DNA of 64,000 nt from Muricauda sp. SCSIO 65647 (GTDB taxonomy: Bacteria > Bacteroidota > Bacteroidia > Flavobacteriales > Flavobacteriaceae): the NCBI RefSeq assembly GCF_021534965.1, contig NZ_CP091037.1, positions 2,396,501 through 2,460,500 on the forward strand. The letters run 5' to 3'. A model generated the notes under the pieces. That model saw only the letters and a program-made list of their open reading frames with translations, was not told the DNA's origin and made no database searches. Positions 16,909 through 26,598 of this stretch are shown here, piece after piece. How positions within the stretch are numbered: position 1 is the stretch's first letter; the number at the start of each line of letters is the position of its first letter. The position numbers and the translations under genes were made by a program.

Positions 16909-17682
16909 AGCACCACCGCCTCCGAAGCCACCGCCTCCGAAGCCACCGCCAAAACCACCACCGCCAAAACCACCACCGCCTGAAGAGCCTCCTCGATAAC
17001 CGCCACGGCCCATGTTGCTGAGAATGATGATGTCCCAAATGTCGAGTCCGCGACCCCCACGGCCCCCACGGTTGTTACGTCCGCCCCGGTTTCTTCTACT
17101 GGCCAAAATAATGAAGATGACAAAGAAAATGATGAAGGGCACCAAGGCCCTAAATGGAAAACCTTGATCATTGCCAAAGGTGCGCTCTTCTTTGAACTCA
17201 CCTGTCAAGACCTGAAAGATGGCATCGGCACCGGCGTCAAGTCCCCCGTAATAATCACCTTGTTTGAATTCAGGAATGATAATCGTTTCAATGATACGTT
17301 TGCTCATGGCATCTGTCAAGGAACCTTCTACGCCATATCCTGTATTGATGGCGATACGACGGTCATCTTTCGCCAACAATATCAAAACGCCATTATCTTT
17401 ATCGGCTTGGCCGATGCCCCATTTTTGACCCCATTGTGCCACTAAATAATTGATGTTTTCTCCTTCCGTAGAACTGATAATGGCCACCACGATCTGGGTC
17501 GAGGTGCTGTCGGCATAGCGAATCAGTTTTTGTTCAAGGGCAGTTTTCTCATTTGTTGACAAAAGACTTACGTAGTCGTAAACACTGGTTTGCTCCGTGG
17601 GCTTTTCAGGAATGGTGAATTGCGCCCAACCGATCGTAGCGCAAAGTAAGAAAAGAAAAAAGCTAACCTTTTGAAACCTCAT
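16894..17682 (-). CDS. TPM domain membrane protein with Gly-rich tail
   Basis: A 262-residue YgcG-like protein: signal peptide (residues 1-20), TPM domain (about 30-165; VYDYVSLLSTNEKTALEQKL, NGVLILLAKDDRRIAINTGYGVEG), one transmembrane helix near 183-198 (ALVPFIIFFVIFIILA), then a low-complexity tail rich in glycine, arginine and aspartate-poor GGFGGG repeats. TPM proteins are linked to membrane protein turnover and phosphatase activity in plants; the bacterial role is unclear. Its start overlaps the preceding TPM gene by 20 nt. Confidence 0.87.
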   Translation of the reverse strand: MRFQKVSFFLFLLCATIGWAQFTIPEKPTEQTSVYDYVSLLSTNEKTALEQKLIRYADSTSTQIVVAIISSTEGENINYLVAQWGQKWGIGQADKDNGVLILLAKDDRRIAINTGYGVEGSLTDAMSKRIIETIIIPEFKQGDYYGGLDAGADAIFQVLTGEFKEERTFGNDQGFPFRALVPFIIFFVIFIILASRRNRGGRNNRGGRGGRGLDIWDIIILSNMGRGGYRGGSSGGGGFGGGGFGGGFGGGGFGGGGASGGW

Positions 17683-18100
17683 CGCTCAGTTCATTGATAT
17701 CGCCATGGTGCCAAGGAAAATGTGCCTCCAATTCCTTTCCAGCTTTTAGAATGCCCTGGATGATCCCATTTTTGAAATCAGCTTTTTTGAAATAGGTGGC
17801 CATCACATCACGGGTAGAATCCCAGAAACCTCTCGGAACGGCTTGGTCAATGCCCCTATCTCCATAGATGACAAATTTATGGTCGTGAACGGCCACATAG
17901 ATGAGCACCCCGTTCTCGTCTTTGGTATTGTCCATCTTCAGCATGTGGAACACTTGTTGGGCACGGCTGAAATGATCTATTTTGGCAGAATTCTCGATAT
18001 GTACCCTAATCTCACCTGAAGTGTTCTTCTCAGCTTTTAGTATGGCATCAACGATTTCTTGTTCTTCCGCTGCTGTCAAAAAGTCTTCAACCTCAGACAT
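17663..18100 (-). CDS. TPM domain protein, short cytosolic type
   Basis: A 145-residue TPM protein without signal peptide. Family blocks include FLTAAEEQEIVDAILKAEKN, SGEIRVHIEN, NGVLIYVAVHDHKFVIYGDRGID and FKNGIIQGILKAGKELEAHFP. Second of three linked genes LemA-TPM-TPM, 5 nt after lemA; this trio is widespread in bacteria and its products probably act together at the membrane. Confidence 0.85.
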   Translation of the reverse strand: MSEVEDFLTAAEEQEIVDAILKAEKNTSGEIRVHIENSAKIDHFSRAQQVFHMLKMDNTKDENGVLIYVAVHDHKFVIYGDRGIDQAVPRGFWDSTRDVMATYFKKADFKNGIIQGILKAGKELEAHFPWHHGDINELSDEVSKG

Positions 18101-18105
18101 CTTTA

Positions 18106-18705
18106 CTACTCAAAATTGAATTCTACATCAGGTGCATTTTCAGAGCCCGGGTCCGCTTTATATCTGGGCATCTCATCGAATCCGAAGAGACCGGCCAACA
18201 ATTTTCCCGGAAATTTTGTGGTATGGATGTCGTAGATATTTACCTTCTCGTTATAGCGGTCACGGGCCACATTGATACGGTTTTCCGTACCCTCCAATTG
18301 TGATTGAAGCTCCAAAAAATTTTGGTTTGCCTTTAGTTCCGGATACCTCTCCACGGTGACCAAAAGCCTTGAAAGCGCAGAAGATAGACCAGTTTGGGCC
18401 TGTTGAAATTCAGCCAGTTGTTGTGCAGTAATGTTGTTGGCATCAATGGTGGTCGAAGTGGCCTTGGCACGCGCTTCGATTACATCGGTCAGGGTCTCGC
18501 GCTCAAAATCAGCGGCCCCTTGTACGGTTTTTACCAGATTGCCGATAAGGTCGTTTCTACGTTGATATGAACTTTCGACATTCGACCAAGCGGTTTTTGC
18601 ATCGGCCTCATACTCAACAGCGGTATTGTTGAAGCCTACTGCCCATTGGTAAAGGGCAAAGGCGATTACGGCGATGATTATTACAGGGATTAACCATTTT
18701 TTCAT
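18106..18705 (-). CDS. LemA family protein
   Basis: A 199-residue membrane-anchored coiled-coil protein: N-terminal helix (WLIPVIIIAVIAFALYQWAVGFNN), then the LemA core (AWSNVESSYQRRNDLIGNLVKTVQG, RYPELKANQNFLELQSQLEGTENRI, YNEKVNIYNxxxxxFPGKLLAGLFGF-like end). The function is not established. It is the first of LemA-TPM-TPM and lies 69 bp after the MerR gene. Confidence 0.92.
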   Translation of the reverse strand: MKKWLIPVIIIAVIAFALYQWAVGFNNTAVEYEADAKTAWSNVESSYQRRNDLIGNLVKTVQGAADFERETLTDVIEARAKATSTTIDANNITAQQLAEFQQAQTGLSSALSRLLVTVERYPELKANQNFLELQSQLEGTENRINVARDRYNEKVNIYDIHTTKFPGKLLAGLFGFDEMPRYKADPGSENAPDVEFNFE

Positions 18706-18774
18706 TTTCGTGTGTTTTTAGTGTTTATATATAGCCTCTTGATTAGTAGGCAACAAGGTGATATTGTTACATTT

Positions 18775-19104
18775 TCAGAGCTGTTCCTTGATTTTTTGAA
18801 GCTCGGCCTTGACCTTTTGAAGTTTCTGGATCACCTCAAAGTTCGAAAGTGTCTTGTGCTTTTCTTCCTTTAGGTGAATTTTTGCTCCCTCAAGTGTAAA
18901 ACCCCGCTCTTTCACCAAATGATAGATCAATTGTAGGTTTTTGATGTCTTGAGGGGTGAACTTTCGATTGCCCTTGGCATTTTTCTTGGGTTGCAGCACA
19001 TCGAACTCTTTTTCCCAAAAACGTATTAACGAGGTGTTCACACCAAAGGCCTTGGCGACTTCACCAATTGCATAATATCGTTTTTCAGGAAGCTCTACAT
19101 GCAT
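18775..19104 (-). CDS. MerR family transcriptional regulator, short
   Basis: A 109-residue DNA-binding protein with the MerR winged helix at residues 8-75 (YYAIGEVAKAFGVNTSLIRFWEKEF, GNRKFTPQDIKNLQLIYHLVKERGFTLEGAK) and a short coiled coil at the end. It lacks an effector domain. The start codon shares one base with the stop of the M23 gene upstream (TAATG), so translation is probably coupled. Short MerR proteins next to M23 peptidases are common in flavobacteria. Confidence 0.9.
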   Translation of the reverse strand: MHVELPEKRYYAIGEVAKAFGVNTSLIRFWEKEFDVLQPKKNAKGNRKFTPQDIKNLQLIYHLVKERGFTLEGAKIHLKEEKHKTLSNFEVIQKLQKVKAELQKIKEQL

Positions 19105-20081
19105 TAATCAAGCGATTGGTTCTCTTGGTTTGCAAATTTCAACATGTTCTCGAATTCTTCTGCGGTCAAACTACCGTAGTAGAAGTTGATCGGATTGATA
19201 CGATCGTCATCTTTCCATACCTCATAATGAAGATGGGGTGCCTCAGAACGGCCGGTATTGCCCACAAAACCAATAAGGTCACCACGCTTCACTTTTTGTC
19301 CGACACTCACATTATACTTGCTCAAATGGGCATAAAGGGTCATATAGCCATAGCCATGTTCGATTCTGATATGTTTGCCATACCCAGACGAACGGTTGTC
19401 GGCCCGTATTACCTTGCCATCTCCAGTGGCATAGATGGGCGTGCCCCGCGGAGCCGTAAAATCCATGCCCCGGTGCATCTTTCTGGCTTTGGTAAAGGGA
19501 TCTGATCGCCATCCATAACCTGAGGCCATACGGGTCAGGTCTTCGTTTCGAACAGGTTGTATGGCAGGTATGGCGGCCAGCAGTTTTTCCTTTTCTTCCG
19601 CCAGTTTCGCGATCTCATCCAATGATTTTGATTGGATGACCATCTGTTTTTGAATGATATCTAAACGACGGGTCGCATCGACGATGATTTCCGAGTTGTT
19701 GAAACCTTCCAACGATTTATATCGGTTCACCCCGCCGAAGCCCGCACGACGCTGCTCTTCAGGTATGGGATTGGCCTCAAAGTAGAGACGGTAAATGTTG
19801 TTGTCACGATCTTCAATATTGCCCAGTACCTGTTCCATCTGATCCATTTTACGATTAAGAATCTCGAACTGTAGCTCATAGTTTCGCACTTCCCTTTCAA
19901 GGGAAAGCTCTTTTGGCGTGTTCAGAAAGTTGGTGTTGAGCAATACGATCAACCCTAAAAATCCGAAAAGAAAAGAACCCAAGAGAAAAAAGAATAAATT
20001 TCTGTACTTTCTAGACTTTTTCGGCTCAATCTTTCGATAAGACAGCGTATCAGGATCGTAATAGTACTTTACTTTAGACAT
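19104..20081 (-). CDS. M23 family metallopeptidase (LytM-type murein endopeptidase)
   Basis: A 325-residue cell-wall enzyme with one N-terminal transmembrane helix (about residues 29-50), a periplasmic coiled coil (70-180) and a C-terminal M23 domain: HRGMDFTAPRGTPIYATGDG supplies the first His and Asp zinc ligands, and APHLHYEVW the last His. I start at ATG 20081 (MSKVKYYYDPDTLSYRKIEP) rather than the far upstream ATG at 20198, which would overlap alaS. TATATTTG on the minus strand (20129-20136) matches the promoter -7 consensus and supports this start. Confidence 0.92.
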   Translation of the reverse strand: MSKVKYYYDPDTLSYRKIEPKKSRKYRNLFFFLLGSFLFGFLGLIVLLNTNFLNTPKELSLEREVRNYELQFEILNRKMDQMEQVLGNIEDRDNNIYRLYFEANPIPEEQRRAGFGGVNRYKSLEGFNNSEIIVDATRRLDIIQKQMVIQSKSLDEIAKLAEEKEKLLAAIPAIQPVRNEDLTRMASGYGWRSDPFTKARKMHRGMDFTAPRGTPIYATGDGKVIRADNRSSGYGKHIRIEHGYGYMTLYAHLSKYNVSVGQKVKRGDLIGFVGNTGRSEAPHLHYEVWKDDDRINPINFYYGSLTAEEFENMLKFANQENQSLD

Positions 20082-20128
20082 GAAGGGAAATTGTCCTATT
20101 TTTGAACGTTCGTTTTTTACAGAACAAA

Positions 20129-20136
20129 CAAATATA
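20129..20136 (-). promoter_or_regulatory. Promoter -7 element of the M23 operon
   Basis: TATATTTG on the minus strand fits TAnnTTTG and lies about 48 nt before the M23 start. It is framed by an imperfect inverted repeat (GAACAAACAA at 20122 and TTGTTTTGTTC at 20141) between the divergent M23 and alaS genes. Confidence 0.45.
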
Positions 20137-20186
20137 AAAATTGTTTTGTTCAGTCTGTTAAAATTCTTTAAAGTACCGCTCTTGTA

Positions 20187-22802
20187 ATGACTTCCCAAAA
20201 GGTTAGAGATCAGTTTTTAAGCTTTTTCAAATCGAAAGACCATACCATCGTGCCCTCGGCGCCCATGGTCATGAAAGATGACCCTACCCTCATGTTCACC
20301 AATGCCGGCATGAACCAGTTCAAAGAATATTTCTTGGGAAATTCGACACCAAAACACAAACGGGTGGCCGATACCCAAAAATGCCTACGGGTAAGTGGTA
20401 AGCACAATGACCTGGAAGAAGTCGGCAAAGACACCTATCACCACACCATGTTTGAGATGTTGGGCAATTGGAGTTTTGGCGATTACTTTAAAAAGGAAGC
20501 CATTGCGTGGGCCTGGGAGCTGTTGACCAAGGTGTATGGTATCGACAAAGACCGGCTCTATGTTTCGGTCTTCGAGGGAAGCGATGATGCCGATAAGCTT
20601 GAAATGGACAAAGAGGCCTTTGACCTTTGGAAAGGTATCGTGCCCGAAGACCGTATCATTATGGGCGACAAAAAAGACAATTTTTGGGAAATGGGCGATC
20701 AGGGTCCCTGTGGGCCATGCTCAGAAATTCATGTCGACATACGCGCTGATGCAGAACGCAAAAAGGCTGATGGGGCCTCACTGGTAAACCAAGACCACCC
20801 CCAAGTGGTCGAGATCTGGAACTTGGTCTTCATTCAATACAACCGAAAGGCCAATGGCCAGCTTGAAGATCTTCCTGAAAAACATATCGATACCGGTATG
20901 GGGTTTGAGCGCTTGTGCATGGTGCTGCAAGGGGTGCAATCGAATTATGACACTGATATATTCACGCCCCTTATTCGAGAGATCGAAACCATAACGAACA
21001 AACGATATGGTAAAAACGAAGAAATCGATGTGGCCATTCGTGTGGTTGCCGACCATGTTCGTGCGGTGGCCTTTTCCATTGCCGATGGGCAGTTGCCGAG
21101 CAATACCGGGGCGGGCTATGTCATACGTAGAATTTTACGACGGGCCATTCGTTATGGCTTTACCTTTTTAGACACCGACAAGCCCTTTATACATCGCTTG
21201 GTCAAGGTGCTGGGCGAGCAGATGGGCAAAGCGTTTCCTGAACTGAAAAAACAACAGCAGCTGATCGAGAATGTGATCAAGGAAGAAGAGCAATCTTTTT
21301 TGGGCACGTTAGAACAGGGATTGGTGTTGCTTGATTCCGTAATTAAATCCTCTAAGGGGAAAAAAATCGATGGTCACAAAGCTTTTGAACTCTACGATAC
21401 TTTTGGATTTCCGATAGATCTCACCACTCTTATTTTAGAGGAAAAGGGGTATGAATTGGATGTAAGTGGATTTGAAACTGCGCTACAAGAACAAAAAGAC
21501 CGTTCCCGAGCCGCTTCAGAAGTATCAAAAGGTGATTGGACGGTTTTGCAAAAAGATGCAGCGCAAGAATTTGTAGGGTACGACACTTTGGAAGCCAATG
21601 TCAAAATAGTGAAATATCGTATGGTCAAAAGTAAAAAGGGGGGCGAGCAGTACCAATTGGTTTTTAACCTTACCCCTTTTTATGCCGAAGGGGGTGGCCA
21701 AGTAGGTGACAAGGGCTATTTGGAAACACCCAATGGTGATGTTACCTATATCGTCGATACCAAAAAGGAGAACAATGAGATCGTGCATTTTGCCGAAAGT
21801 CTCCCCAAAGAAACTTCAGTAACCTTTAAGGCCGTGGTCGATAAAAAACAACGTCAACGAACCGCTGCCAACCATACGGCGACCCACTTGTTGCACCAAG
21901 CGTTACGAGAGGTATTGGGCGGCCATGTCGAGCAAAAGGGTTCTGCGGTGCATTCAAAATATTTACGGTTTGACTTTTCTCATTTTTCGAAGCTTACCAC
22001 CGAGCAATTACGAGAGGTAGAGAATTTTGTGAATGCCCGCATCGAAGGTCAACTGCCCTTGGAGGAAAAAAGAAATATTCCCATGAGCAAGGCCATGGCC
22101 GAGGGGGCCATCGCCCTGTTTGGCGAGAAGTATGGCGATACGGTACGCACGGTTCGCTTTGGGCAATCGATCGAACTTTGTGGGGGCACCCATGTACGGA
22201 ACACCGCTGATATTTGGCACTTTAAAATTGTATCAGAGGGAGCCATTGCGGCAGGCGTACGTAGAATAGAGGCCATCACTTCAGATGCGGTCAAAGATTT
22301 TTACTTCAATAACAACCGAACCCTTTATGAAATAAAAGACCTGTTGAACAATGCCCAAGACCCCTTGAAAGCCGTCGTTTCTTTACAAGAAGAAAATGCA
22401 CAGCTCAAAAAACAGGTCGAAAGCCTGTTGAAGGCCAAAGCCAAGAATCTCAAAGGCGACCTGCTCAATGAGATGAAAGAGGTCAATGGCGTCAATTTTC
22501 TTGCAAAAAAGGTTGATTTGGATGCTGCTGGCATGAAAGACCTGGTATTTGAAATGGGTCAGTCAAAAGACAACATCTTTGTGTTGTTGGGTGCCGAAAA
22601 TGACGGTAAGGCCCTATTGACCTGTTATATCGCCAAAAATCTAGTGGCCGAGAAAGATTTAAATGCGGGCACCATTGTTCGCGAATTGGGCAAATACATT
22701 CAAGGTGGTGGTGGTGGCCAACCATTTTTTGCCACAGCTGGAGGCAAAAACCCCGCAGGGATTGACGAGGCGTTATCAAAGTCTTCGGAATATATTACAT
22801 GA
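20187..22802 (+). CDS. alaS: Alanyl-tRNA synthetase
   Basis: Charges tRNA-Ala; 871 residues is full length. The class II catalytic core occupies the first 460 residues ([45 protein letters not shown]). The editing domain has the zinc-site residues His563 and His567 ([10 protein letters not shown]) and Cys665 and His669 (CGGTHV). The C-Ala domain is recognised by [19 protein letters not shown] near the end. Start ATG 20187. Confidence 0.97.
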   Translation: MTSQKVRDQFLSFFKSKDHTIVPSAPMVMKDDPTLMFTNAGMNQFKEYFLGNSTPKHKRVADTQKCLRVSGKHNDLEEVGKDTYHHTMFEMLGNWSFGDYFKKEAIAWAWELLTKVYGIDKDRLYVSVFEGSDDADKLEMDKEAFDLWKGIVPEDRIIMGDKKDNFWEMGDQGPCGPCSEIHVDIRADAERKKADGASLVNQDHPQVVEIWNLVFIQYNRKANGQLEDLPEKHIDTGMGFERLCMVLQGVQSNYDTDIFTPLIREIETITNKRYGKNEEIDVAIRVVADHVRAVAFSIADGQLPSNTGAGYVIRRILRRAIRYGFTFLDTDKPFIHRLVKVLGEQMGKAFPELKKQQQLIENVIKEEEQSFLGTLEQGLVLLDSVIKSSKGKKIDGHKAFELYDTFGFPIDLTTLILEEKGYELDVSGFETALQEQKDRSRAASEVSKGDWTVLQKDAAQEFVGYDTLEANVKIVKYRMVKSKKGGEQYQLVFNLTPFYAEGGGQVGDKGYLETPNGDVTYIVDTKKENNEIVHFAESLPKETSVTFKAVVDKKQRQRTAANHTATHLLHQALREVLGGHVEQKGSAVHSKYLRFDFSHFSKLTTEQLREVENFVNARIEGQLPLEEKRNIPMSKAMAEGAIALFGEKYGDTVRTVRFGQSIELCGGTHVRNTADIWHFKIVSEGAIAAGVRRIEAITSDAVKDFYFNNNRTLYEIKDLLNNAQDPLKAVVSLQEENAQLKKQVESLLKAKAKNLKGDLLNEMKEVNGVNFLAKKVDLDAAGMKDLVFEMGQSKDNIFVLLGAENDGKALLTCYIAKNLVAEKDLNAGTIVRELGKYIQGGGGGQPFFATAGGKNPAGIDEALSKSSEYIT

Positions 22803-22806
22803 TGGA

Positions 22807-23466
22807 ATGAAAAAGTTTAGGTCCCCAAAGTTCAATTTGAAATACATTTTAGGCGAGATTATCTTGCTCTTTGTGGGCATCAATCTTGCCATTTGGTTCA
22901 ACAATTGGAACAATTCAAAAACAATTGATAAAAACAAGACGGTCGCCATACAAAAAATAAGGGAGGAGATAGAAAGTAATCTGGATGAATTGATCGAAGC
23001 AAGGGACCAAAATGGAAGAATACCCGATTTCATTGAAAAATATGACGCATTGTCTTCAGAAAATGGCGATTACATATTGATGTCAGCTGATGAAATGGTT
23101 TCTTTCAAAGAAGAATATAGCCAGTTTTATAAGGTCATCGACTCGACCGCAGCAGACCATAACAGGTTTCTTTATAAGGGCAGTACCTTTATCCATCTAA
23201 GAATGCCCGAATTGAGCAAAATCGCTTGGGAAACCTCAAAGGCGACCGGTATATTCAATGAATTTGGTTTCGACTGTCTTTATGAGCTTGAAAGCATGTA
23301 CAATCTTCAAGGATTGGTTGAAAAGGAAATCAACAACGCTTTTACCGCCCTTCAAGAAGAATCTATAGAAAGATTGCTTCGCATATTGGTTTTTATCGAT
23401 CAATTGGATAAACAATTGGAAGATGATTATCGCGAGATGCTCAAAAGCCTTGACAATTGTGGCTGA
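22807..23466 (+). CDS. DUF6090-like membrane-anchored protein
   Basis: A 219-residue protein starting at ATG 22807 (MKKFRSPKFNLKYILGEIIL), four bases after alaS. The single N-terminal helix with IGxNLAIWFNNWNN directly behind it is the pattern I associate with DUF6090, a Bacteroidota family of unknown role. The rest is a helical, acidic, probably periplasmic domain (IREEIESNLDELIEARDQN). The earlier in-frame ATG at 22663 lies inside alaS and is not needed. Confidence 0.7.
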   Translation: MKKFRSPKFNLKYILGEIILLFVGINLAIWFNNWNNSKTIDKNKTVAIQKIREEIESNLDELIEARDQNGRIPDFIEKYDALSSENGDYILMSADEMVSFKEEYSQFYKVIDSTAADHNRFLYKGSTFIHLRMPELSKIAWETSKATGIFNEFGFDCLYELESMYNLQGLVEKEINNAFTALQEESIERLLRILVFIDQLDKQLEDDYREMLKSLDNCG

Positions 23467-23505
23467 CAAACAAAGGCTTGATTTAATGCAAAGTACGTTT
23501 AGCAG

Positions 23506-24111
23506 ATGAGAAAAGTATTGGTAGGAGCCATACTCGCCCTTGCAGCGGTCTTGATTTATAGGTCTTGTGCCGACGATAATCAAGAGAAAAGAATCCTCAA
23601 AGAGAATTCGGTGCTCATTCAACAACACATAGAAAATGTCTCAAAATTGATAGTCACAGAAGGCCACTTTGCCGAAGTGTACAATTATGCTGACTCCAAA
23701 GAGCTTTTTGGGTCTTTGCTAACCGCCGACAAAAAAGCGTTGGTAGTCGTCAATGCAGAGGTAAGCGTGGCTTATGACCTTTCAAAAATAGATTTTGAGA
23801 TCGATGGGGAAAACAAAACCGTGACCCTTCAAAATATTCCTGAACCTGAAATCAAGATAAACCCCGATTTTGAATACTACGATGTATCGGCCGATTATCT
23901 GAATCCGTTTGAAGCTGATGATTATAATGCCATCAAACAAAACGTGAACGCTTCGTTACGTCAAAAAATTAAAACGTCAAATTTGATGTCAAACGCTGAA
24001 AATCGATTGGTCTCAGAGCTTTCAAAGTTGTTGGTGCTGACCAACAGTATGGGGTGGACCCTAGTGTATGACCATGAGGTGATGGAAGATGATTTTTCGA
24101 TAAGGGATTGA
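23506..24111 (+). CDS. DUF4230 domain protein
   Basis: A 201-residue protein with an N-terminal membrane anchor (MRKVLVGAILALAAVLIYRSC) and a DUF4230 body: LIVTEGHFAEVYNYADSKE, KALVVVNAEVSVAYDLSKIDFEID, and VTLQNIPEPEIKINPDFEYYDVS. The conserved DUF4230 face is thought to be periplasmic; no reaction is known. Third in a run of co-directional genes after alaS. Confidence 0.85.
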   Translation: MRKVLVGAILALAAVLIYRSCADDNQEKRILKENSVLIQQHIENVSKLIVTEGHFAEVYNYADSKELFGSLLTADKKALVVVNAEVSVAYDLSKIDFEIDGENKTVTLQNIPEPEIKINPDFEYYDVSADYLNPFEADDYNAIKQNVNASLRQKIKTSNLMSNAENRLVSELSKLLVLTNSMGWTLVYDHEVMEDDFSIRD

Positions 24112-24169
24112 AGCCCTTTCTGTACAGGCCTAAAGTTTACTAAAAGCCTGCACATCATGTGCAAAAATG

Positions 24170-24194
24170 TTTTAGCTTTAAACAAAAGCTAAAA
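24170..24194 (+). promoter_or_regulatory. 10-bp inverted repeat at DinB gene start
   Basis: TTTTAGCTTT (24170-24179) and AAAGCTAAAA (24185-24194) are perfect inverted repeats 2 nt before the ATG. The left arm contains TAGCTTTA, one base from a TAnnTTTG -7 element, so the palindrome could be an operator over the promoter, or a hairpin occluding the start. Confidence 0.45.
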
Positions 24195-24196
24195 AC

Positions 24197-24844
24197 ATGA
24201 AAACCAAAGAATTGTATTCCCGTAGAAAGTTTATGACTGCATCAGGGGCCTTGGGGGCGAGTTTTTTGATGCCCCAGATCGGCAATGGTAACGAGACAAC
24301 ATTTCCTAGACTTGTAAATGACAACATACACCAATTCGGTAAACGCGAGGGGTATGGGGAGCAGATAAGCATATTGATTTCGATGATGGACTGGATGCGG
24401 TTTGTGATATTGCGCGATTCAAAAGGGCTTTCACAAAAGGAAGTCGATTTTTTGTTGGATGAAAACTCGAACAGTATCGGTGCCATGTTGATGCATTTGG
24501 CTGCTACGGAACGCTATTACCAAATCGATACGTTCACAGGCATTTCTAAAAGCAAATTAGGTTATGGGGTCGAAGAAAGCGTATGGCGGGCAGCCAGTAG
24601 TTTAGGTGATGCTGGACGCAAAACGTTCAAGGGCAAACCCTTGTCTTTTTATTTTGACAAGTTGGCCGAAGTGCGCGAGTTCTCAAAGACAGAATTGAAA
24701 AAAAGGAATGATGATTGGCTTATGGAATACACCAATTTCTTTGGCAATCAGCCTACCAACAATTATTGCAAATGGTTTCATGTGGTAGAACATGAAAGCA
24801 ATCACAACGGGCAAATACGTTTTATCAAGAGCAGGGTTGCCTAG
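24197..24844 (+). CDS. Exported DinB-like (four-helix bundle) protein
   Basis: A 215-residue protein with a twin-arginine-like N-terminus (YSRRKFMTASGALGASFLMP) followed by a DinB/YfiT-type helical bundle. Likely metal-binding histidines lie in MLMHLAATE and in HVVEHESNHNGQIR. Exported DinB-like proteins occur in Bacteroidota without known function. Its stop overlaps by 4 nt the stop of the convergent hydroxylase gene. Confidence 0.8.
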   Translation: MKTKELYSRRKFMTASGALGASFLMPQIGNGNETTFPRLVNDNIHQFGKREGYGEQISILISMMDWMRFVILRDSKGLSQKEVDFLLDENSNSIGAMLMHLAATERYYQIDTFTGISKSKLGYGVEESVWRAASSLGDAGRKTFKGKPLSFYFDKLAEVREFSKTELKKRNDDWLMEYTNFFGNQPTNNYCKWFHVVEHESNHNGQIRFIKSRVA

Positions 24845-26598
24845 TTCACCAGGGCCATATCGACCAACTTGAGTCCGCCATCGATTAGATGACCCACTTT
24901 CGGATTGTTTTGTTTGACGGTCTCTAAATGGTCAATGATTTCTTTGGCAAACGCCTTATTGCCATCTACATGTGCCAATTCATAAAGTTCAACGGACAAC
25001 AACCAGTCATTCGGATAGTTTTCTTTGAGCTCTTGAAAAACCTTTCCGCGAGAAGTGGTGGTGTCAATGTTCTCACGCCATTCCCTTATGCGGAGGTACA
25101 ATGTTTCCAATCGCTGACGTTCTTTGGTTTTTGGTTTTTTGATGGTCGTTTCAGAAAGTTCATGGGTCACAAGATCGAAACTGCCTACATCGGCAGGGCC
25201 ATGAAAGGCCGAGATGATTTCTTGGCCGACGGCCATACTGTATGTGCCTGTTTTTGACTCAAAAAGAACTTCTTTGCCGTGGGTGACCTTGCAATTTTCA
25301 AAAGTCACCAGTAATATTTTGCCCTGTAAATTACGGGTTCCGGTAATGATTTTGCCTGAGATTTTGATCTTTCCCTCAAACTCCAAGGTGATGGTTTCAC
25401 CTTCGTAAATGTTATAGGCCTTAAGGTCACGTGGCCCCATATCTTCAATGGCCAGATTGATGCCCTTTAATTTACCGATGGGCGTGCCAAAGCCATCGTT
25501 GTGTTTTTCAATGCCGTGCCCAATAAGTTCCTTTTCACGATAGGCCAAGGCGGTAGACCCTTTTGTCTGTACATAAACAGGTTTGCCGTCATGGGCGATG
25601 ACTTTGTCAAAGTTGCCCGAAATCTGCAGACCGGTACTCAGTTCCAAGGTGCCCAATTCTTTCGAGTTGATCAATTTCTGCACCCCGTCAAGTCCGCCGC
25701 GACGAAGGGCCATGTTGTCGGCAAAATCTTCCAGTACTTGGCTCAAAAAGGCAAAATCAGGAGTGACGAACAATTGGGGCTGTGGTTTGGTGATATCAAA
25801 TTCAGTATGTGCGGCCTCTATGGAATAGGGGATTTTTTTCACTTGATCGGTCATGCACCAAGTGCTTTCGCCAATAGATGATAATAAGCCTGCCCCATAG
25901 ATTTTCGGATTTTCGACCATGCCGATGAGTCCATATTCGACCGTCCACCAATGTAGGTTGCGAATGAGTGCCATTTCACTGGGTTTGCCCATGTTCTGTT
26001 GCAGTTCTTCAATATGTTTTTCAGCTTCCGTGATTTCTTTTTCAGGGGTACCATCGGCCTCTTTGATAATGCTCAAATGACGCACTGCTTCATAGAGTTC
26101 GTAATCTTTGGCACTTGAAATCGCCTTGCAGCCTATTTCTCCAAAACGTCTTAGGTATTCAGCATATTCAGGATTGGCAATTATGGGCGCATGGCCTGCC
26201 CCTTCGTGAATAATATCGGGTGCCGGGGTATATTCGATATTTTCCAACTGGCGAATGTCAGAGGCGATGACCAGTACATTATAGGCCTGAAACTCCATAA
26301 AGGCCGCGGGGGGAATAAACCCGTCAACGGCCACTGCCGCCCAACCGATTTCTTTCAAAATGCGGTTCATGCCATACATGTTGGGAATATGGTCGATTGA
26401 AATCCCTGTCTTTTTTAACCCCTCAACGTACGATTCATGGGCGACCTGGCTCAGGTAATCGACGTTCTTTCGCATCACATACCGCCAAACGGCTTGGTCG
26501 ATGGGCGAGTAGTCTTCATAATTCTGTGGCTTGATATACTGCCTCAGATGTTGGGGCAGCTTGTCGAGAATCGGGTTGCTTTCGTATGCTGTTTCCAT
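24841..26598 (-). CDS. Aromatic amino acid hydroxylase (phenylalanine 4-monooxygenase type)
   Basis: Iron- and pterin-dependent hydroxylase, most likely converting phenylalanine to tyrosine. Iron ligands come from HEGAGH (residues 131-136) and the glutamate in WWTVEYGLIG. The start is ATG 26598 (METAYESNPILDKLPQHLRQ); an upstream ATG at 26736 is less plausible. At 585 residues it is twice the size of proteobacterial PhhA because of a C-terminal extension of about 250 residues (from GLQISGNFDKVIAHDGKPVY on) that contains beta-rich and helical parts. I recall long forms from Bacteroidota and Bacillus, so this is a subfamily rather than a fusion unique to this genome. Confidence 0.9.
   Translation of the reverse strand: METAYESNPILDKLPQHLRQYIKPQNYEDYSPIDQAVWRYVMRKNVDYLSQVAHESYVEGLKKTGISIDHIPNMYGMNRILKEIGWAAVAVDGFIPPAAFMEFQAYNVLVIASDIRQLENIEYTPAPDIIHEGAGHAPIIANPEYAEYLRRFGEIGCKAISSAKDYELYEAVRHLSIIKEADGTPEKEITEAEKHIEELQQNMGKPSEMALIRNLHWWTVEYGLIGMVENPKIYGAGLLSSIGESTWCMTDQVKKIPYSIEAAHTEFDITKPQPQLFVTPDFAFLSQVLEDFADNMALRRGGLDGVQKLINSKELGTLELSTGLQISGNFDKVIAHDGKPVYVQTKGSTALAYREKELIGHGIEKHNDGFGTPIGKLKGINLAIEDMGPRDLKAYNIYEGETITLEFEGKIKISGKIITGTRNLQGKILLVTFENCKVTHGKEVLFESKTGTYSMAVGQEIISAFHGPADVGSFDLVTHELSETTIKKPKTKERQRLETLYLRIREWRENIDTTTSRGKVFQELKENYPNDWLLSVELYELAHVDGNKAFAKEIIDHLETVKQNNPKVGHLIDGGLKLVDMALVN

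Noticed and set aside
16731-17201. 156-codon minus-strand frame rich in Val and Ala
   Set aside because: It is an out-of-frame reading of the Gly-rich tail of the TPM protein and the end of the histidine kinase.
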